Part shown: positions 8,142 through 16,774 of the stretch, piece after piece
How positions within the stretch are numbered: position 1 is the first letter of the stretch
How the letters are laid out: every line of letters begins with the position of its first letter
NCBI GenBank assembly: GCA_910586395.1
Contig: CAJUFX010000002.1
Location: 267,691 to 331,690 of the forward strand
Origin: an uncultured Bacteroidales bacterium
Lineage (GTDB): Bacteria > Bacteroidota > Bacteroidia > Bacteroidales > P3
Reading direction: 5' to 3'
DNA length: 64,000 bases
The notes under the pieces: generated by a model
Seen by the model: the letters and a program-made list of their open reading frames with translations, nothing else
Told to the model about the DNA's origin: nothing
Database searches by the model: none
Made by a program: the position numbers and the translations under genes

Positions 8142-9752
8142 TTAATCCGCCTCGGCATAATCCGAACTTGTTCGGCTTCTGCACTCGGCTTGAATTAAAC
8201 GTTGGATAAGTGTTTCTATTTCGGCGGTTTCCACAGTCAGTGTATAGCCGTTTTTGCGTAGTTTTTCTGTTTTTTCAGGGGTCAGTTTCGAGGGCGTGAC
8301 GGTCAGTTCCGGCAGGTTGAACGATTTGAGCGAACTGAGGTAGTAGTCCCCCTCTTTTTGCGGTAATAAAAAGGGTTTGTGGAATTTCTTCCCATCGAAA
8401 TAAGCGATGTAGGGCAAGGCGAAGTACCCATCCAGTTGTTTGCCGGTATAGACGAGCCAGCGCCCGTTTTGGCTCCAGCTGTGAAAACTCTCGGCCTCCG
8501 GGGTGTTGAGTGAAGTCGCGGGCTCGAATGTCGGCATATATATAGCGGTATCATCTAAGAAAACCAAGCCCAAGTCGCCGTAGGTTTGGGACGGAAACGA
8601 ACTGAAGGTGCCGATGCTGACGGCTATGCGGTTCGGGTCGGCGGGATTGACGCGCGGCAAAGAAAAGCTGCCGTTGTAGTCGTCGGCTTTCAGTAAAGTG
8701 TGGATGGTGTCGCCTATGAGGCCCGTTGTGGGGTCGAACGTGATGCAGGCCAAATCGAAACGGATGCTTTCTATTTGTTCTTTTTCGGACAAGGCCGAAT
8801 AGGCCGTGTCGGTGTAGGGGCTTGGCGCGCTGCAGAAATAGAGCGTGCGGCCGTCGGGCGACCAGGCCGGATAGGAGAGCAAGCGGTCTTCCTGCCATAA
8901 CATACGGTGGGAGAACAATCGGTTGCGTTCGATGTCGTAAATGACGATATGCGCGATGCTGTCGCCCGCGTCGAAAAAACGTCGGTGGGCTTCATAGCAG
9001 GCGAAACCCAACAGGAGGTTGGTGGAGAACGCGATATAGCGTCCGTTCGGATGGTAGGCCGGATAGGTCAGGCGCAGGTTGAGTTGCGTGGCCTTTGGCG
9101 GCAGGACGATTTTTCGCATACCGTCATGGTTCATGATAAGCGTGCCGTCGGACGGTTTGCGCCAATGTACCGTCATTTCGTCGGCGTCGCCGTTGCGGAA
9201 CGTATGGCAGTTCATACAATTGTTATCGGAGAGGGTGTTGAGCGTCAGGGCCGTGGTTTTGAAGTCTGACAACCGCCGCTGGTAAATGCCTAAGGTATTA
9301 TAGACACCGTCGGTGGGTACGACGAGGCGATAGACGAGATAGGGGTCGATGCTGTCTTCGGCCACGAACCAGCGCAGGGGGGCGTAGTGGCGGTCGGCCG
9401 TGCTGATGTCGAGCCGGAGCGGCTCTTGGCGTTCGCGGGCGGTGCTGAGGAAACGGTGCCAGGTTTTTGAGCGGAACCGTACCTGCCGGCGGTAGCGTTT
9501 GTCAAGCAGGGTTTCTTCGCCGCAACTGACGCGCAGACGGATGTTTTCGTTTACGGAAAAGTTGAGCGGCGCGATGTTGGGTGGCAGGACGAGGCTGTCG
9601 CCGTAGTCCGGAAAGATGGGGGCGTTTTCCGCGGTAAGCGAAGCCCCTGTCGTATGGTTGGCGGTCGTGTCGGTCGGCACGTTGTCGCGGCAGCCGGCCA
9701 ACAGGGTCATTAACAGCAAAAAAGGGACTATTGAATTGATGGTAACTTTCAT
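8142..9752 (-). CDS. PD40/TolB-like lipoprotein with one c-type heme motif (family A, copy 2)
   Basis: A 536-residue lipoprotein; the lipobox LLAGC is at the end of a short signal peptide starting MKVTINSIVPF. Family blocks in order: YGDSLVLPPNIAPLNF, IDPYLVYR, heme motif NCMNCH (Cys at residue 179), AYHPNGRYIAFSTN, PAWSPDGRTLYFCSAP, SLPRVNPADPNRIAV, SFHSWSQNGRWLVYTGKQLDG. Its ATG overlaps the stop of copy 3 (ATGA), indicating translational coupling. The first third is almost identical at DNA level to copy 3. It contains a 9-nt TA tract at 8536-8544 where copy 3 has 11 nt and is out of frame. Predicted outer-membrane or periplasmic heme protein; partner and substrate unknown. Confidence 0.8.
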   Translation of the reverse strand: MKVTINSIVPFLLLMTLLAGCRDNVPTDTTANHTTGASLTAENAPIFPDYGDSLVLPPNIAPLNFSVNENIRLRVSCGEETLLDKRYRRQVRFRSKTWHRFLSTARERQEPLRLDISTADRHYAPLRWFVAEDSIDPYLVYRLVVPTDGVYNTLGIYQRRLSDFKTTALTLNTLSDNNCMNCHTFRNGDADEMTVHWRKPSDGTLIMNHDGMRKIVLPPKATQLNLRLTYPAYHPNGRYIAFSTNLLLGFACYEAHRRFFDAGDSIAHIVIYDIERNRLFSHRMLWQEDRLLSYPAWSPDGRTLYFCSAPSPYTDTAYSALSEKEQIESIRFDLACITFDPTTGLIGDTIHTLLKADDYNGSFSLPRVNPADPNRIAVSIGTFSSFPSQTYGDLGLVFLDDTAIYMPTFEPATSLNTPEAESFHSWSQNGRWLVYTGKQLDGYFALPYIAYFDGKKFHKPFLLPQKEGDYYLSSLKSFNLPELTVTPSKLTPEKTEKLRKNGYTLTVETAEIETLIQRLIQAECRSRTSSDYAEAD

Positions 9753-11346
9753 TTTGGTGTTTTGGATGGTTGTTTCAGCAAGGTTTCTATTTCGCCGGTT
9801 TCTATGATCAAGGTAGGGTTATGGCGTATTTTTTCTGTCTTTCGGGGTGTCAGTTTAGAGGGCGTGACGGTCAGCTCAGGCAGGTTGAAAGACTTGAGAA
9901 AGCCACGGTAGTAATGGCCGTCTTTTTGGGGGAGCAGGAACGGCTTGGAGAATTGCTTGCCGTCGAAATAGGCGATGTAGGGCAGTGAGAAATAGCCGTC
10001 CAGTTGTTTGCTGGCATAGACGAGCCAGCGTCCGTTTTGGCTCCAGCTGTGAAAACTCTCGGCTTCGGGGGTGTTGAGCAAATCGGCTGGTTGGAAGTCC
10101 TGAATATATATATAGTGGTATCAGTTTTATTCAAGAAAACCAAGCCCAAATCACCGAGGGCGCGGGCCGGAAAAGAGCTGTATGGACTGATGTTGACGGC
10201 TATGCAGTTCGGGTCAGCGGGATTAACGCGCGGCAGGGCGAAACTGCCGTTGCAGTCATCGGCCGCGAGCAGGGTTTCGACCGAATTGCCGACCGAACCC
10301 GTTGCCGGGTCGAATGTCACGCGGACCAAGTCGAAACGGATACGTTCGATACGCTGTTTTTCGGAGGGCTGTTTGGCTAAAAATGCACTGTCTTCTTTCG
10401 GCGCGCGACAGAAATACAGACAGTCGCCGTCGGGTGACCAGGTCGGATAGGTGTATTCGACCTGGTTATCCCATAGGGCGGGCGTCGTGAAGAGGCGATT
10501 CGTCCGTATGTCGTACAATACGATGTGCGAAAGGCTGTCAATGGAGTTGAAAAACCGGCGGTGGGCCTCATATCCGCCTATGCCCAGCAGATGATTGGTT
10601 GAAAAGGCGATGTAATTTCCGTTCGGGTGGTAGGCCGGATAAATCAGACGCAATCCGAGGCGGGCGGCTTCCGGCGACAACGCGATTTTGCGCGGGCCGT
10701 CCGGCGTTTGCAACAACGAACCTTCTGACGGAAACCGCCAGTGTATGATCATTTCATCGGCGTCGCCGTTGCGGAACGTATGGCAGTTCATGCAATTGTT
10801 ATCGGAGAGGGTGTTGAGCGTCAGGGCCGTGGTCTTGAAGTCTGACAGCCGCCGCTGATAGATGCCCAGCGTGTTGTAAACGCCGTCACCGGGCGCGACG
10901 AGGCGATAGACGAGATAGGGGTCGATGCTGTCTTCGGCCACGAACCAGCGCAGGGGGGCGTAGTGGCGGTCGGCCGTGCTGATGTCGAGCCGGAGCGGCT
11001 CTTGGCGTTCGCGGGCGGTGCTGAGGAAACGGTGCCAGGTTTTTGAGCGGAACCGTACCTGCCGGCGGTAGCGTTTGTCAAGCAGGGTTTCTTCGCCGCA
11101 ACTGACGCGCAGACGGATGTTTTCGTTTACGGAAAAGTTGAGCGGCGCGATGTTGGGTGGCAGGACGAGGCTGTCGCCGTAGTCCGGAAAGATGGGGGCG
11201 TTTTCCGCGGTGAGCGAAGCCCCTGTCGTATGGTCGGCGGTCGTGTCGGTCGGCACGTTGTCGCGGCAGCCGGCCAACAGGGCGAGCAATAGCAAACCGC
11301 ATAACGTATATCTCGTGTGGAACGGGTTTATGTCGAATCGTTTCAT
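9749..11346 (-). pseudogene. PD40/TolB-like c-heme lipoprotein (family A, copy 3), frameshifted at a TA tract; possibly phase variable
   Basis: Lipoprotein paralog of copy 2 with lipobox LLAGC and NCMNCH (Cys at residue 185). The reading frame from 11346 breaks at a TA tract, 10104-10114, after NKTDTTIYI and then runs on out of frame to 9871. Removing one TA unit restores IYIQDFQPADLLNTPEAESF, which matches copy 2 (IYMPTFEPATSLNTPEAESF), and gives a 531-residue protein ending at 9749. That downstream frame is open to the stop and ends in an ATGA overlap with copy 2, so it does not look decayed. It may be a switch, a fresh mutation or a sequencing error. An upstream in-frame ATG at 11388 is less likely than 11346. 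Confidence 0.8.
10104..10114. repeat. TA-dinucleotide tract at the frameshift
   Basis: Eleven alternating bases, ATATATATATA. The equivalent place in the neighbouring copy (8536-8544) has nine. The two-base difference exactly accounts for the frame break in the surrounding gene. Dinucleotide tracts are known slippage sites, but five and a half units is short for efficient switching. Confidence 0.85.
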
Positions 11347-11408
11347 ATCGTATAGATTGTCAAGTTTTACGGGGTATTTTGGCCTCAACGGGCGGTCTAA
11401 CCGGTCTA

Positions 11409-13271
11409 TTAGTGCACGAGAGGCTCGATACCGGGTCCGTCCGGCACCGGCGGTTCGGCGGCGGGATCTATGTTTTTTAAATATAAGTACAAGAAAGCGT
11501 AGCTGTTTCCGTATTTTTCAAAGAAGGCTTCAGGGCGCAGTCGTCCGGTCTCGAAATTCCATTTCTCCTGCAGGAAATTCTCGAACCGTTTGATGACCGC
11601 CGGATTGAAGCGGAAATCCTCCAACCCTTTGAGCCCTTCCTCCACTATCGTGAAAGCGGTTGGGTTCAAGCCGTATTCGATGTAGAGCAACAGGGCTTCC
11701 TGAGCGTAGATGGGCAGTTCCTGGGATTTATAGCCCAGGTGGCGGTAGTGTTTCAACACCTCGTAGGCGGCCGGCAGGTTTTTGTCCAAGAGGTATTGCA
11801 TCAGCACATATTCGGCTACATGGAAGTTATGCGGATGGACGGCCATGAGGTGCGCCATTTCGGCCCGCGGATTTTTACCGCTGACGTCGGGTGGAATGGG
11901 GCTGGCTTCGGCGCGTTTGCGTAGAACGAGGGAGGCTGGCGTATCGGGTTTTGCCGCATTGGAAGTCGTTGTGTCCGGCATGTTCTCGATGGCGTCCGGT
12001 CGGTTGAACGCTGTGATTTTTTCCGCCCAAGAACGGTAGAACAATGTATGGCGGAGTAGATAGAGGTATTTTTCGGCCAAGCCGTGTTGGTGCAGGCAGA
12101 CTTGCGTGAGCGCGAGGGTGGGGAGGACGTCGGCCCGCAGGCCGTCCCGCTCGATGATGTTGACACCTTCGAAGGCCGCGGCCGTGAGGGCGCCCGTCTC
12201 CCAATAAAATCGTTGATAGATGGGGTCGAAGTAAGACACCATCGGGGTGGGGAAATGAAAGAGGAAGGCGAACTCAGGCAAGGTACCGTACATCAGGAAA
12301 CGGTTGTTGAGTTCGCCGCTCGTCAGCAGGGCCAGTTTGGTGGCTTCGGCCAAATAGCGGCGGAAATACCGTTCGCCCGGGCTGAGGTTAGGACGGTACA
12401 GGGCGCGCTCAGAAAACCAATAGCGGTCTGCCTGTTTCAAGGCTTCGCGATAGTCGTTTTGCCGCAAGGCGCGCCAGGTTTTCTGATAGGTCAGATAAAG
12501 TTTCCAGTCTTTTGAAATGCCGTTTCGGTTCCAACTAGGGATGACATAGGCGTCGCAGGCCGTAGGCAACGGTTGCCGGCTGAGGGCGGCCCAGGCGAAT
12601 GGAAGCGTCAGCCAGTAGAGGCAGAGGATGCCGAAGCGCAACAGACGACCGCCCTTTCCGCGGGCTGGGTCGTTTGCGGGCGTGGCGGTCCAATACAGGC
12701 CGCTGTAGCCTGCTATGAAAAACAGGAAAGGGAAGAAACCCATGCTCATGACGATGGCCGCCCCGCCGAGCCAGGCGCGCCACATGCGGGCGCGCCCGCC
12801 CCGCCCGCCTCCGCTCCACAGGCAGATCCAAAGCGATACGAGCAAGCCCCAGAGCAGGCCGGGCGGAAATTTCGGGCTCACGGCCGCGAACAGGAACAAG
12901 GCCGTTGAAAGCGGATAGACGGCCGCGCCGCGCCACAAGGCCGGTATGCCGGCGCGCCGCCCGTAGCGATGCCAGCCATACAGCCACAGGCCCAAAGCCG
13001 CCAGCAAGACGGCATAGATGCCGGCCGCCCCGTAGTAGAACTGCGAGAAAAAGACGTGCAGGAACAAGGCCCCGTTGCCGTTGACCGGCGCGCCGGGATA
13101 GTGCCATTCGCCGAACGGCCAGAACCGTTTGAGCAAATCGGCCGTATAGACGAACAGGTATTTGCCTTCCTCGTTGGCGAAATGCGCCTCGAAAAAGGCG
13201 ATGAAGACGGCCGCGGCGGCCGTGCACAGCAAGGCGGCCGTTATTTCACAGTATCGTTGTATGTTTTTCAT
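11409..13271 (-). CDS. DUF6057-like integral membrane protein with TPR-like C-terminal half (family B, copy 2)
   Basis: A 620-residue protein. The N-terminal ~230 residues hold about six hydrophobic spans (TAALLCTAAAAVFIAFF, YGAAGIYAVLLAALGLWLYGW, ALFLFAAVSPKFPPGLLWGLLVSLWI, AAIVMSMGFFPFLFFIAGYSGLYW, FGILCLYWLTLPFAW). The C-terminal part is helical and repeat-like: WRALRQNDYREALKQADRYW, ALLTSGELNNRFLMYG, LTQVCLHQHGLAEKYLYLLR, ending in NSYAFLYLYLKN. This is the full-length architecture of the family I know as DUF6057; copies 1 and 3 keep only the C-terminal part. It sits between family A copies 4 and 3. Probably an inner-membrane partner of the heme propellers (inference). Confidence 0.78.
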   Translation of the reverse strand: MKNIQRYCEITAALLCTAAAAVFIAFFEAHFANEEGKYLFVYTADLLKRFWPFGEWHYPGAPVNGNGALFLHVFFSQFYYGAAGIYAVLLAALGLWLYGWHRYGRRAGIPALWRGAAVYPLSTALFLFAAVSPKFPPGLLWGLLVSLWICLWSGGGRGGRARMWRAWLGGAAIVMSMGFFPFLFFIAGYSGLYWTATPANDPARGKGGRLLRFGILCLYWLTLPFAWAALSRQPLPTACDAYVIPSWNRNGISKDWKLYLTYQKTWRALRQNDYREALKQADRYWFSERALYRPNLSPGERYFRRYLAEATKLALLTSGELNNRFLMYGTLPEFAFLFHFPTPMVSYFDPIYQRFYWETGALTAAAFEGVNIIERDGLRADVLPTLALTQVCLHQHGLAEKYLYLLRHTLFYRSWAEKITAFNRPDAIENMPDTTTSNAAKPDTPASLVLRKRAEASPIPPDVSGKNPRAEMAHLMAVHPHNFHVAEYVLMQYLLDKNLPAAYEVLKHYRHLGYKSQELPIYAQEALLLYIEYGLNPTAFTIVEEGLKGLEDFRFNPAVIKRFENFLQEKWNFETGRLRPEAFFEKYGNSYAFLYLYLKNIDPAAEPPVPDGPGIEPLVH

Positions 13272-13304
13272 GTCTTGTCAAAGTCTGTCGGCTGGGGTGC
13301 GGTT

Positions 13305-14993
13305 TCAGTGTCCCGCGGCTGCCGTCCGTCCGTCAGGGGTGTAGTCGGCGGCGAAGTGCCGCATGTCTATAGTTCCGGCGGCTCCGCGCGCCGCCTCCGC
13401 CCATTCGTCCAATGTGAATGGCGCCGCCTTCCGGTTCAAAACGGGAAATAAAAACGTGCGCAATTGAGCCGTATGGAAGTCGCCGGTAGCTTGCGGCAAC
13501 ACGAAAGGCGCGTGGAAGCGGCCTTCGCGGTCGAAATGGCTGATATATATGGCGGCTGTACTTCCGTTGAGCCGTTTGCTGCCGAAGACCATCCAGCGGC
13601 CGTTGCTGCTGAACTGGTGCGATTTCTCGCCGTCGGGCGACGAGAGGGCCGGTATGTCCGTCAAGGCACACAGGCCGGTTGCGCTGTCGCGCCGGTTCAA
13701 ATCAATCAATGCCAATTCGCCGCCGTTTTGCGACGGGAAAGAACCCATAGGCAGTTTAGTTACGACGAGATAGCGGCCGCTGGGGTCTATGGCCGGCAGG
13801 CTCAGGCTACCCGTGCTGTCCGTACACACCGTATAGGGGAGCGAAAATGTGCGCGAAGCCGTGTCGAAATCCATGGCGGCGATATGATAGCGGAAGCGGG
13901 CGAGGTTCTCCACCAAAGAAAGCGTGTCTGTTAAGCGCAGTTTTTCGGTGCGGCAGAAATAAATCCGCCGTCCGTCCGGGGCCCATACGGGGAACGAAAC
14001 CTCGAAGCGGGCGTTATGGGCAGCCGCGGCTGTCGGGTCAGTCGGGGCGGGTAACAGCAGGTTGCGTTGCAAGTCATATATCAGCAGGCGGCCCAGCGTG
14101 TCGGCAATCAAATCCTGTGTTTTGTAGATGTTGGTATGCGGAAAGACCTGTATGCGGGCGGACGAGAAAGCGATGTAGCGTTGGGATGGATGCCAGGCGG
14201 GATAGGCCAGCCGCAGGTCGGGGAAGCCGTCCTGCAGGTTGATTTTGCGGAAGCCGCCATCGGTAAACAACAGCGTTCCGCCCTGTGCGCCGCGCAGATG
14301 GATGCTCATGCAGCCCGCATCGTTTTGAGCCGAGGCGTGGCAGTTGAAACACTGGCCGTCCGTGCGCCGGTTATCCATCAGCAGGCGTTTGTCGAAGTTT
14401 TCCAAACACCGTTCTTCGGCTTCCAGGTATTTGCAGGGATTTTCATCGTAAGCGCTGAGCCGGTAAATCAGGTAGGGGTCGATGGAGTCGGTTGCCACGC
14501 GCCAGCGGATAAGAAATTTTCGGATCGTATCGGTCGGGTCGGGTGTCATCCCGCCGCGCTCCGCGACGGCCTGTCCCTGCAGGTCGTAAAAGCCGAGGCG
14601 CACATGGCCGCCCGCCGCCTTTTGCAGGCAATGGTGCCATGCTTCGAGCGGAAAGCGGCAATGCAACCATCCGTCTTTTTTCCGCAACTTTACGGTCAAG
14701 GCGGCGTCTGGCGCGCTTTCCTCCGGCCGTCCCGCCGCAAAGGCTTCCATCCGTACCGTCGCCACCTGCGGCAACCGGGCCTCCGAAACGATGAAATTGA
14801 GCGGCGCGATATTGACGGGAATCACCAAATCCGCTCCGCCGTAATCCGGAAAAATCGGCGCGCCACCGGCTAAAGCCGCCGGCCATGCCGCTTGTCGCGA
14901 CCGGGAGCAGGCGGTAGGAAGGAGCGCCCCGGCCGCCAAAACGGCCAGGGATAAGCCGATGGTAAGAAGGCGGGATAAGGTCAGGCGTCTCAT
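13305..14993 (-). CDS. PD40/TolB-like exported protein with one c-type heme motif (family A, copy 4)
   Basis: A 562-residue protein with an N-terminal signal sequence (LLTIGLSLAVLAAGALLPTACS); the Cys may be lipidated although the lipobox is weak (Pro at -3). Family blocks: YGGADLVIPVNIAPLNF, IDPYLIYR, heme motif QCFNCH (Cys at residue 215), AYPAWHPSQRYIAFSSA, FPVWAPDGRRIYFCRTE, HQFSSNGRWMVFGSKRLNG, IYISHFD. The most divergent of the four copies yet it keeps CxxCH. Its start overlaps the stop of copy 3 of family B by 4 bp. No second heme motif. Confidence 0.8.
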   Translation of the reverse strand: MRRLTLSRLLTIGLSLAVLAAGALLPTACSRSRQAAWPAALAGGAPIFPDYGGADLVIPVNIAPLNFIVSEARLPQVATVRMEAFAAGRPEESAPDAALTVKLRKKDGWLHCRFPLEAWHHCLQKAAGGHVRLGFYDLQGQAVAERGGMTPDPTDTIRKFLIRWRVATDSIDPYLIYRLSAYDENPCKYLEAEERCLENFDKRLLMDNRRTDGQCFNCHASAQNDAGCMSIHLRGAQGGTLLFTDGGFRKINLQDGFPDLRLAYPAWHPSQRYIAFSSARIQVFPHTNIYKTQDLIADTLGRLLIYDLQRNLLLPAPTDPTAAAAHNARFEVSFPVWAPDGRRIYFCRTEKLRLTDTLSLVENLARFRYHIAAMDFDTASRTFSLPYTVCTDSTGSLSLPAIDPSGRYLVVTKLPMGSFPSQNGGELALIDLNRRDSATGLCALTDIPALSSPDGEKSHQFSSNGRWMVFGSKRLNGSTAAIYISHFDREGRFHAPFVLPQATGDFHTAQLRTFLFPVLNRKAAPFTLDEWAEAARGAAGTIDMRHFAADYTPDGRTAAAGH

Positions 14994-16138
14994 TGTATCT
15001 GTCCGAATAAGAAGTGATACGTGTAGGTGGCCGCGTGCCGCCGCGTCATGACGTCGAACGGCAGCGCGCCTGCTTTCAGCATTGCGAAATCCTGAAACAC
15101 TTTGGCCACGCGTTGTTCCATAGCCGGCGAGAGTGCCAAGGCCTCGCGTGTCAGCCCCGCCGCTTCCAGCGTTTCCGCCTTTTGCGCGTCGGAAGTGTAA
15201 ATCAGCGCGGCTTCCTGCAGATAGTCCGGTAACGGCCGTCTTTGCCGGCGGTAAATGTCAAGTAGTGCCGGCACTTGGCCAAGGTCTTTTTCCAGCAGGC
15301 ACAGCAAAGTGTAGTAGTCGGTCAGATAGGGGTTCCTGACAGGCGATTCATCGCTTATGACGCCGCCTTGACCGTCGTCTTGCGCCTTTGTCGCTTGGGT
15401 CATGTTATAGCGGAAAAAGGCTTTCACATAGCCGTCTATAAACCCTTCGTCCACCCGCGGGCCGGTCAGCCATTCGTCCGTCAGCGGTCGCGTCCGCGTG
15501 CCGTCCACGGTATCGTGCCGTGCCCTACCTGCATTGGCCTCACCCGCGCCGGCCGTCACGCGCTCATGCCAGTCCCGGCACCAAGCCCTGGTGTCAGCGT
15601 CGTGTTCCAGCGTCCGCAGATACGTCTGCGCCGCCCGATACTGATGGGTCTTCGTATAGATGCCGAACAGCAAGTCCACGCCGGCTTTGTTCCATCCTTC
15701 GTCTTCCGCCTGCCACAGCACAATCGGCAGGGCGGGGCCGTAGAGCCCCATCTCGTAATAGAGCCGGGCGTAGGCATAGCAATGCCGGTTTACGAAAGGC
15801 AGGGGCGATGGAAACAGCACGCCCATTTCCTGTACCGGATAATAGGCTAAGAAACGGCGGTTCAGGTTGTTCGTCATCAGGAGACAGAGACGGGTGTAGG
15901 CACTGATTTCCCAACGCAGGGCCATGGCCTCTTCCGAGGGATGTTCCGCTTCGACGGCATGTTTTTCGTAGAAGCGGTCGGCCGCCGCCAGACCCTTGGC
16001 GAAGTCGCCGGCATAGACGGCCTCGCGCACCGTATCGAGGCAACGCTCTTCCGGACTTTGGCAGGCCATGACCGCCAGGCCGATGGCCACGAACAGCCAA
16101 AGCCGCACCGAATCCAATTTTACTTGGCTTCCGCGCAT
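14990..16138 (-). CDS. DUF6057-like C-terminal helical lipoprotein (family B, copy 3)
   Basis: About 382 residues from the ATG at 16138, giving a lipoprotein signal (LWLFVAIGLAVMAC); an in-frame ATG at 16180 adds 14 residues but leaves only about 11 nt of leader after the predicted promoter. The rest is helical: DTVREAVYAGDFAKGLAAADRFYEKHA, LLMTNNLNRRFLAYYPVQEMG, LLEKDLGQVPALLDIYRRQRRPLPDYLQEAALIY, ending AATYTYHFLFGQIQ. It aligns with family B copies 1 and 2 and lacks the membrane domain. First gene of the A/B operon. Function unknown; possibly a scaffold for the heme propellers. Confidence 0.75.
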   Translation of the reverse strand: MRGSQVKLDSVRLWLFVAIGLAVMACQSPEERCLDTVREAVYAGDFAKGLAAADRFYEKHAVEAEHPSEEAMALRWEISAYTRLCLLMTNNLNRRFLAYYPVQEMGVLFPSPLPFVNRHCYAYARLYYEMGLYGPALPIVLWQAEDEGWNKAGVDLLFGIYTKTHQYRAAQTYLRTLEHDADTRAWCRDWHERVTAGAGEANAGRARHDTVDGTRTRPLTDEWLTGPRVDEGFIDGYVKAFFRYNMTQATKAQDDGQGGVISDESPVRNPYLTDYYTLLCLLEKDLGQVPALLDIYRRQRRPLPDYLQEAALIYTSDAQKAETLEAAGLTREALALSPAMEQRVAKVFQDFAMLKAGALPFDVMTRRHAATYTYHFLFGQIQ

Positions 16139-16197
16139 TCGGCTTATCCGGAGGGTGGTTATGGCGTTCACAAAGTCCATTGCAAGTTGCTATACCG

Positions 16198-16228
16198 CAA
16201 ATTTAGTGCAAATCGCATATTAAAACAA
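16198..16228 (-). promoter_or_regulatory. promoter of the A/B heme-propeller operon
   Basis: Minus strand TTG (16228-16226), 20 bp spacer, TAAATTTG (16205-16198): a full match to the Bacteroidota consensus. It is the only strong match I see in front of the seven-gene run, suggesting one transcript starting near 16190. Confidence 0.6.
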
Positions 16229-16431
16229 GATGGTGTAAGGGTGACCCACACGGTGGTGCAAGGTCAGCGAGCGGAAGTTTAAAAAAGCGGGTAGGATTGT
16301 GCGCGCACCCCGGCCCATCGTACTTGTCTGAGCGTAGCACAACGATTTTGTACGATTTAGGGTCAGCGAACTACAGGTACTACTTTTGTGAGAAGCGAGC
16401 GACCTTGCACCGCACACCCCCCGCAAGGCAT
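16206..16431. other. intergenic region with a spaced inverted repeat
   Basis: I see no gene here. GGTGCAAGGTC (16255-16265) is repeated inverted as GACCTTGCACC (16401-16411), a perfect 11-bp match 135 bp apart, and the variants AGGTCAGCGAGCG and GGGTCAGCGAAC recur between them. This could be a remnant of a small mobile element or a structured transcript. Confidence 0.45.
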
Positions 16432-16465
16432 AAAAAAAGCGGCAACCGCAGGACGGCCGCCGCTT
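16432..16465 (-). terminator. rho-independent terminator of the histone-like gene
   Basis: On the minus strand a 7-bp stem AAGCGGC/GCCGCTT with further GC pairing is followed by a run of seven T (complement of 16432-16438). It lies 27 bp past the stop of the small histone-like gene. Confidence 0.75.
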
Positions 16466-16492
16466 CTATCAAAGCAATCGCTTGAAAGCCGA

Positions 16493-16669
16493 TTATTTCT
16501 TGCTGTCGGCGATGCTGGTGCTACGGAATTCCTTGAACAATTTGGTCAATTCCAAGGAAGCCTTGCGGGCACGCGCGCCGGCGGCTTTGTTACCTTTTTC
16601 AACCAAAGCGCTGGCATTCGTCTTGAAAGCGTCCAACTGCTCGTTGATTTGCTGCATTAAATTTTCCAT
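16493..16669 (-). CDS. histone H1-like DNA-associated protein (Hc1 family)
   Basis: A 58-residue basic, helical protein starting MENLMQQINEQLDAFKTNAS and containing VEKGNKAAGARARKASLEL and LTKLFKEFR, the hallmark of the short histone H1-like proteins widespread in Bacteroidota. Members are thought to bind DNA and help compact the nucleoid. It stands alone with its own terminator, downstream of the YitT gene. No TAnnTTTG box is obvious in front. Family identity is recognised by eye from the conserved GNKAAGxRARKASLEL core. Confidence 0.85.
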   Translation of the reverse strand: MENLMQQINEQLDAFKTNASALVEKGNKAAGARARKASLELTKLFKEFRSTSIADSKK

Positions 16670-16774
16670 TGTTTTGTTTTTTATAAGGTTTATGAATGTT
16701 GATTTTCAAGTTCAAACCCTCGCCCGTCTCCATGACGGGTAACAGTTTATGGGCGCATCGGATTCCGCATCGGA

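Noticed and set aside
16220..16485. Short frames between the heme-propeller operon and the histone-like gene
   Set aside because: They overlap the promoter, the inverted repeat and the terminator and lack protein-like sequence.
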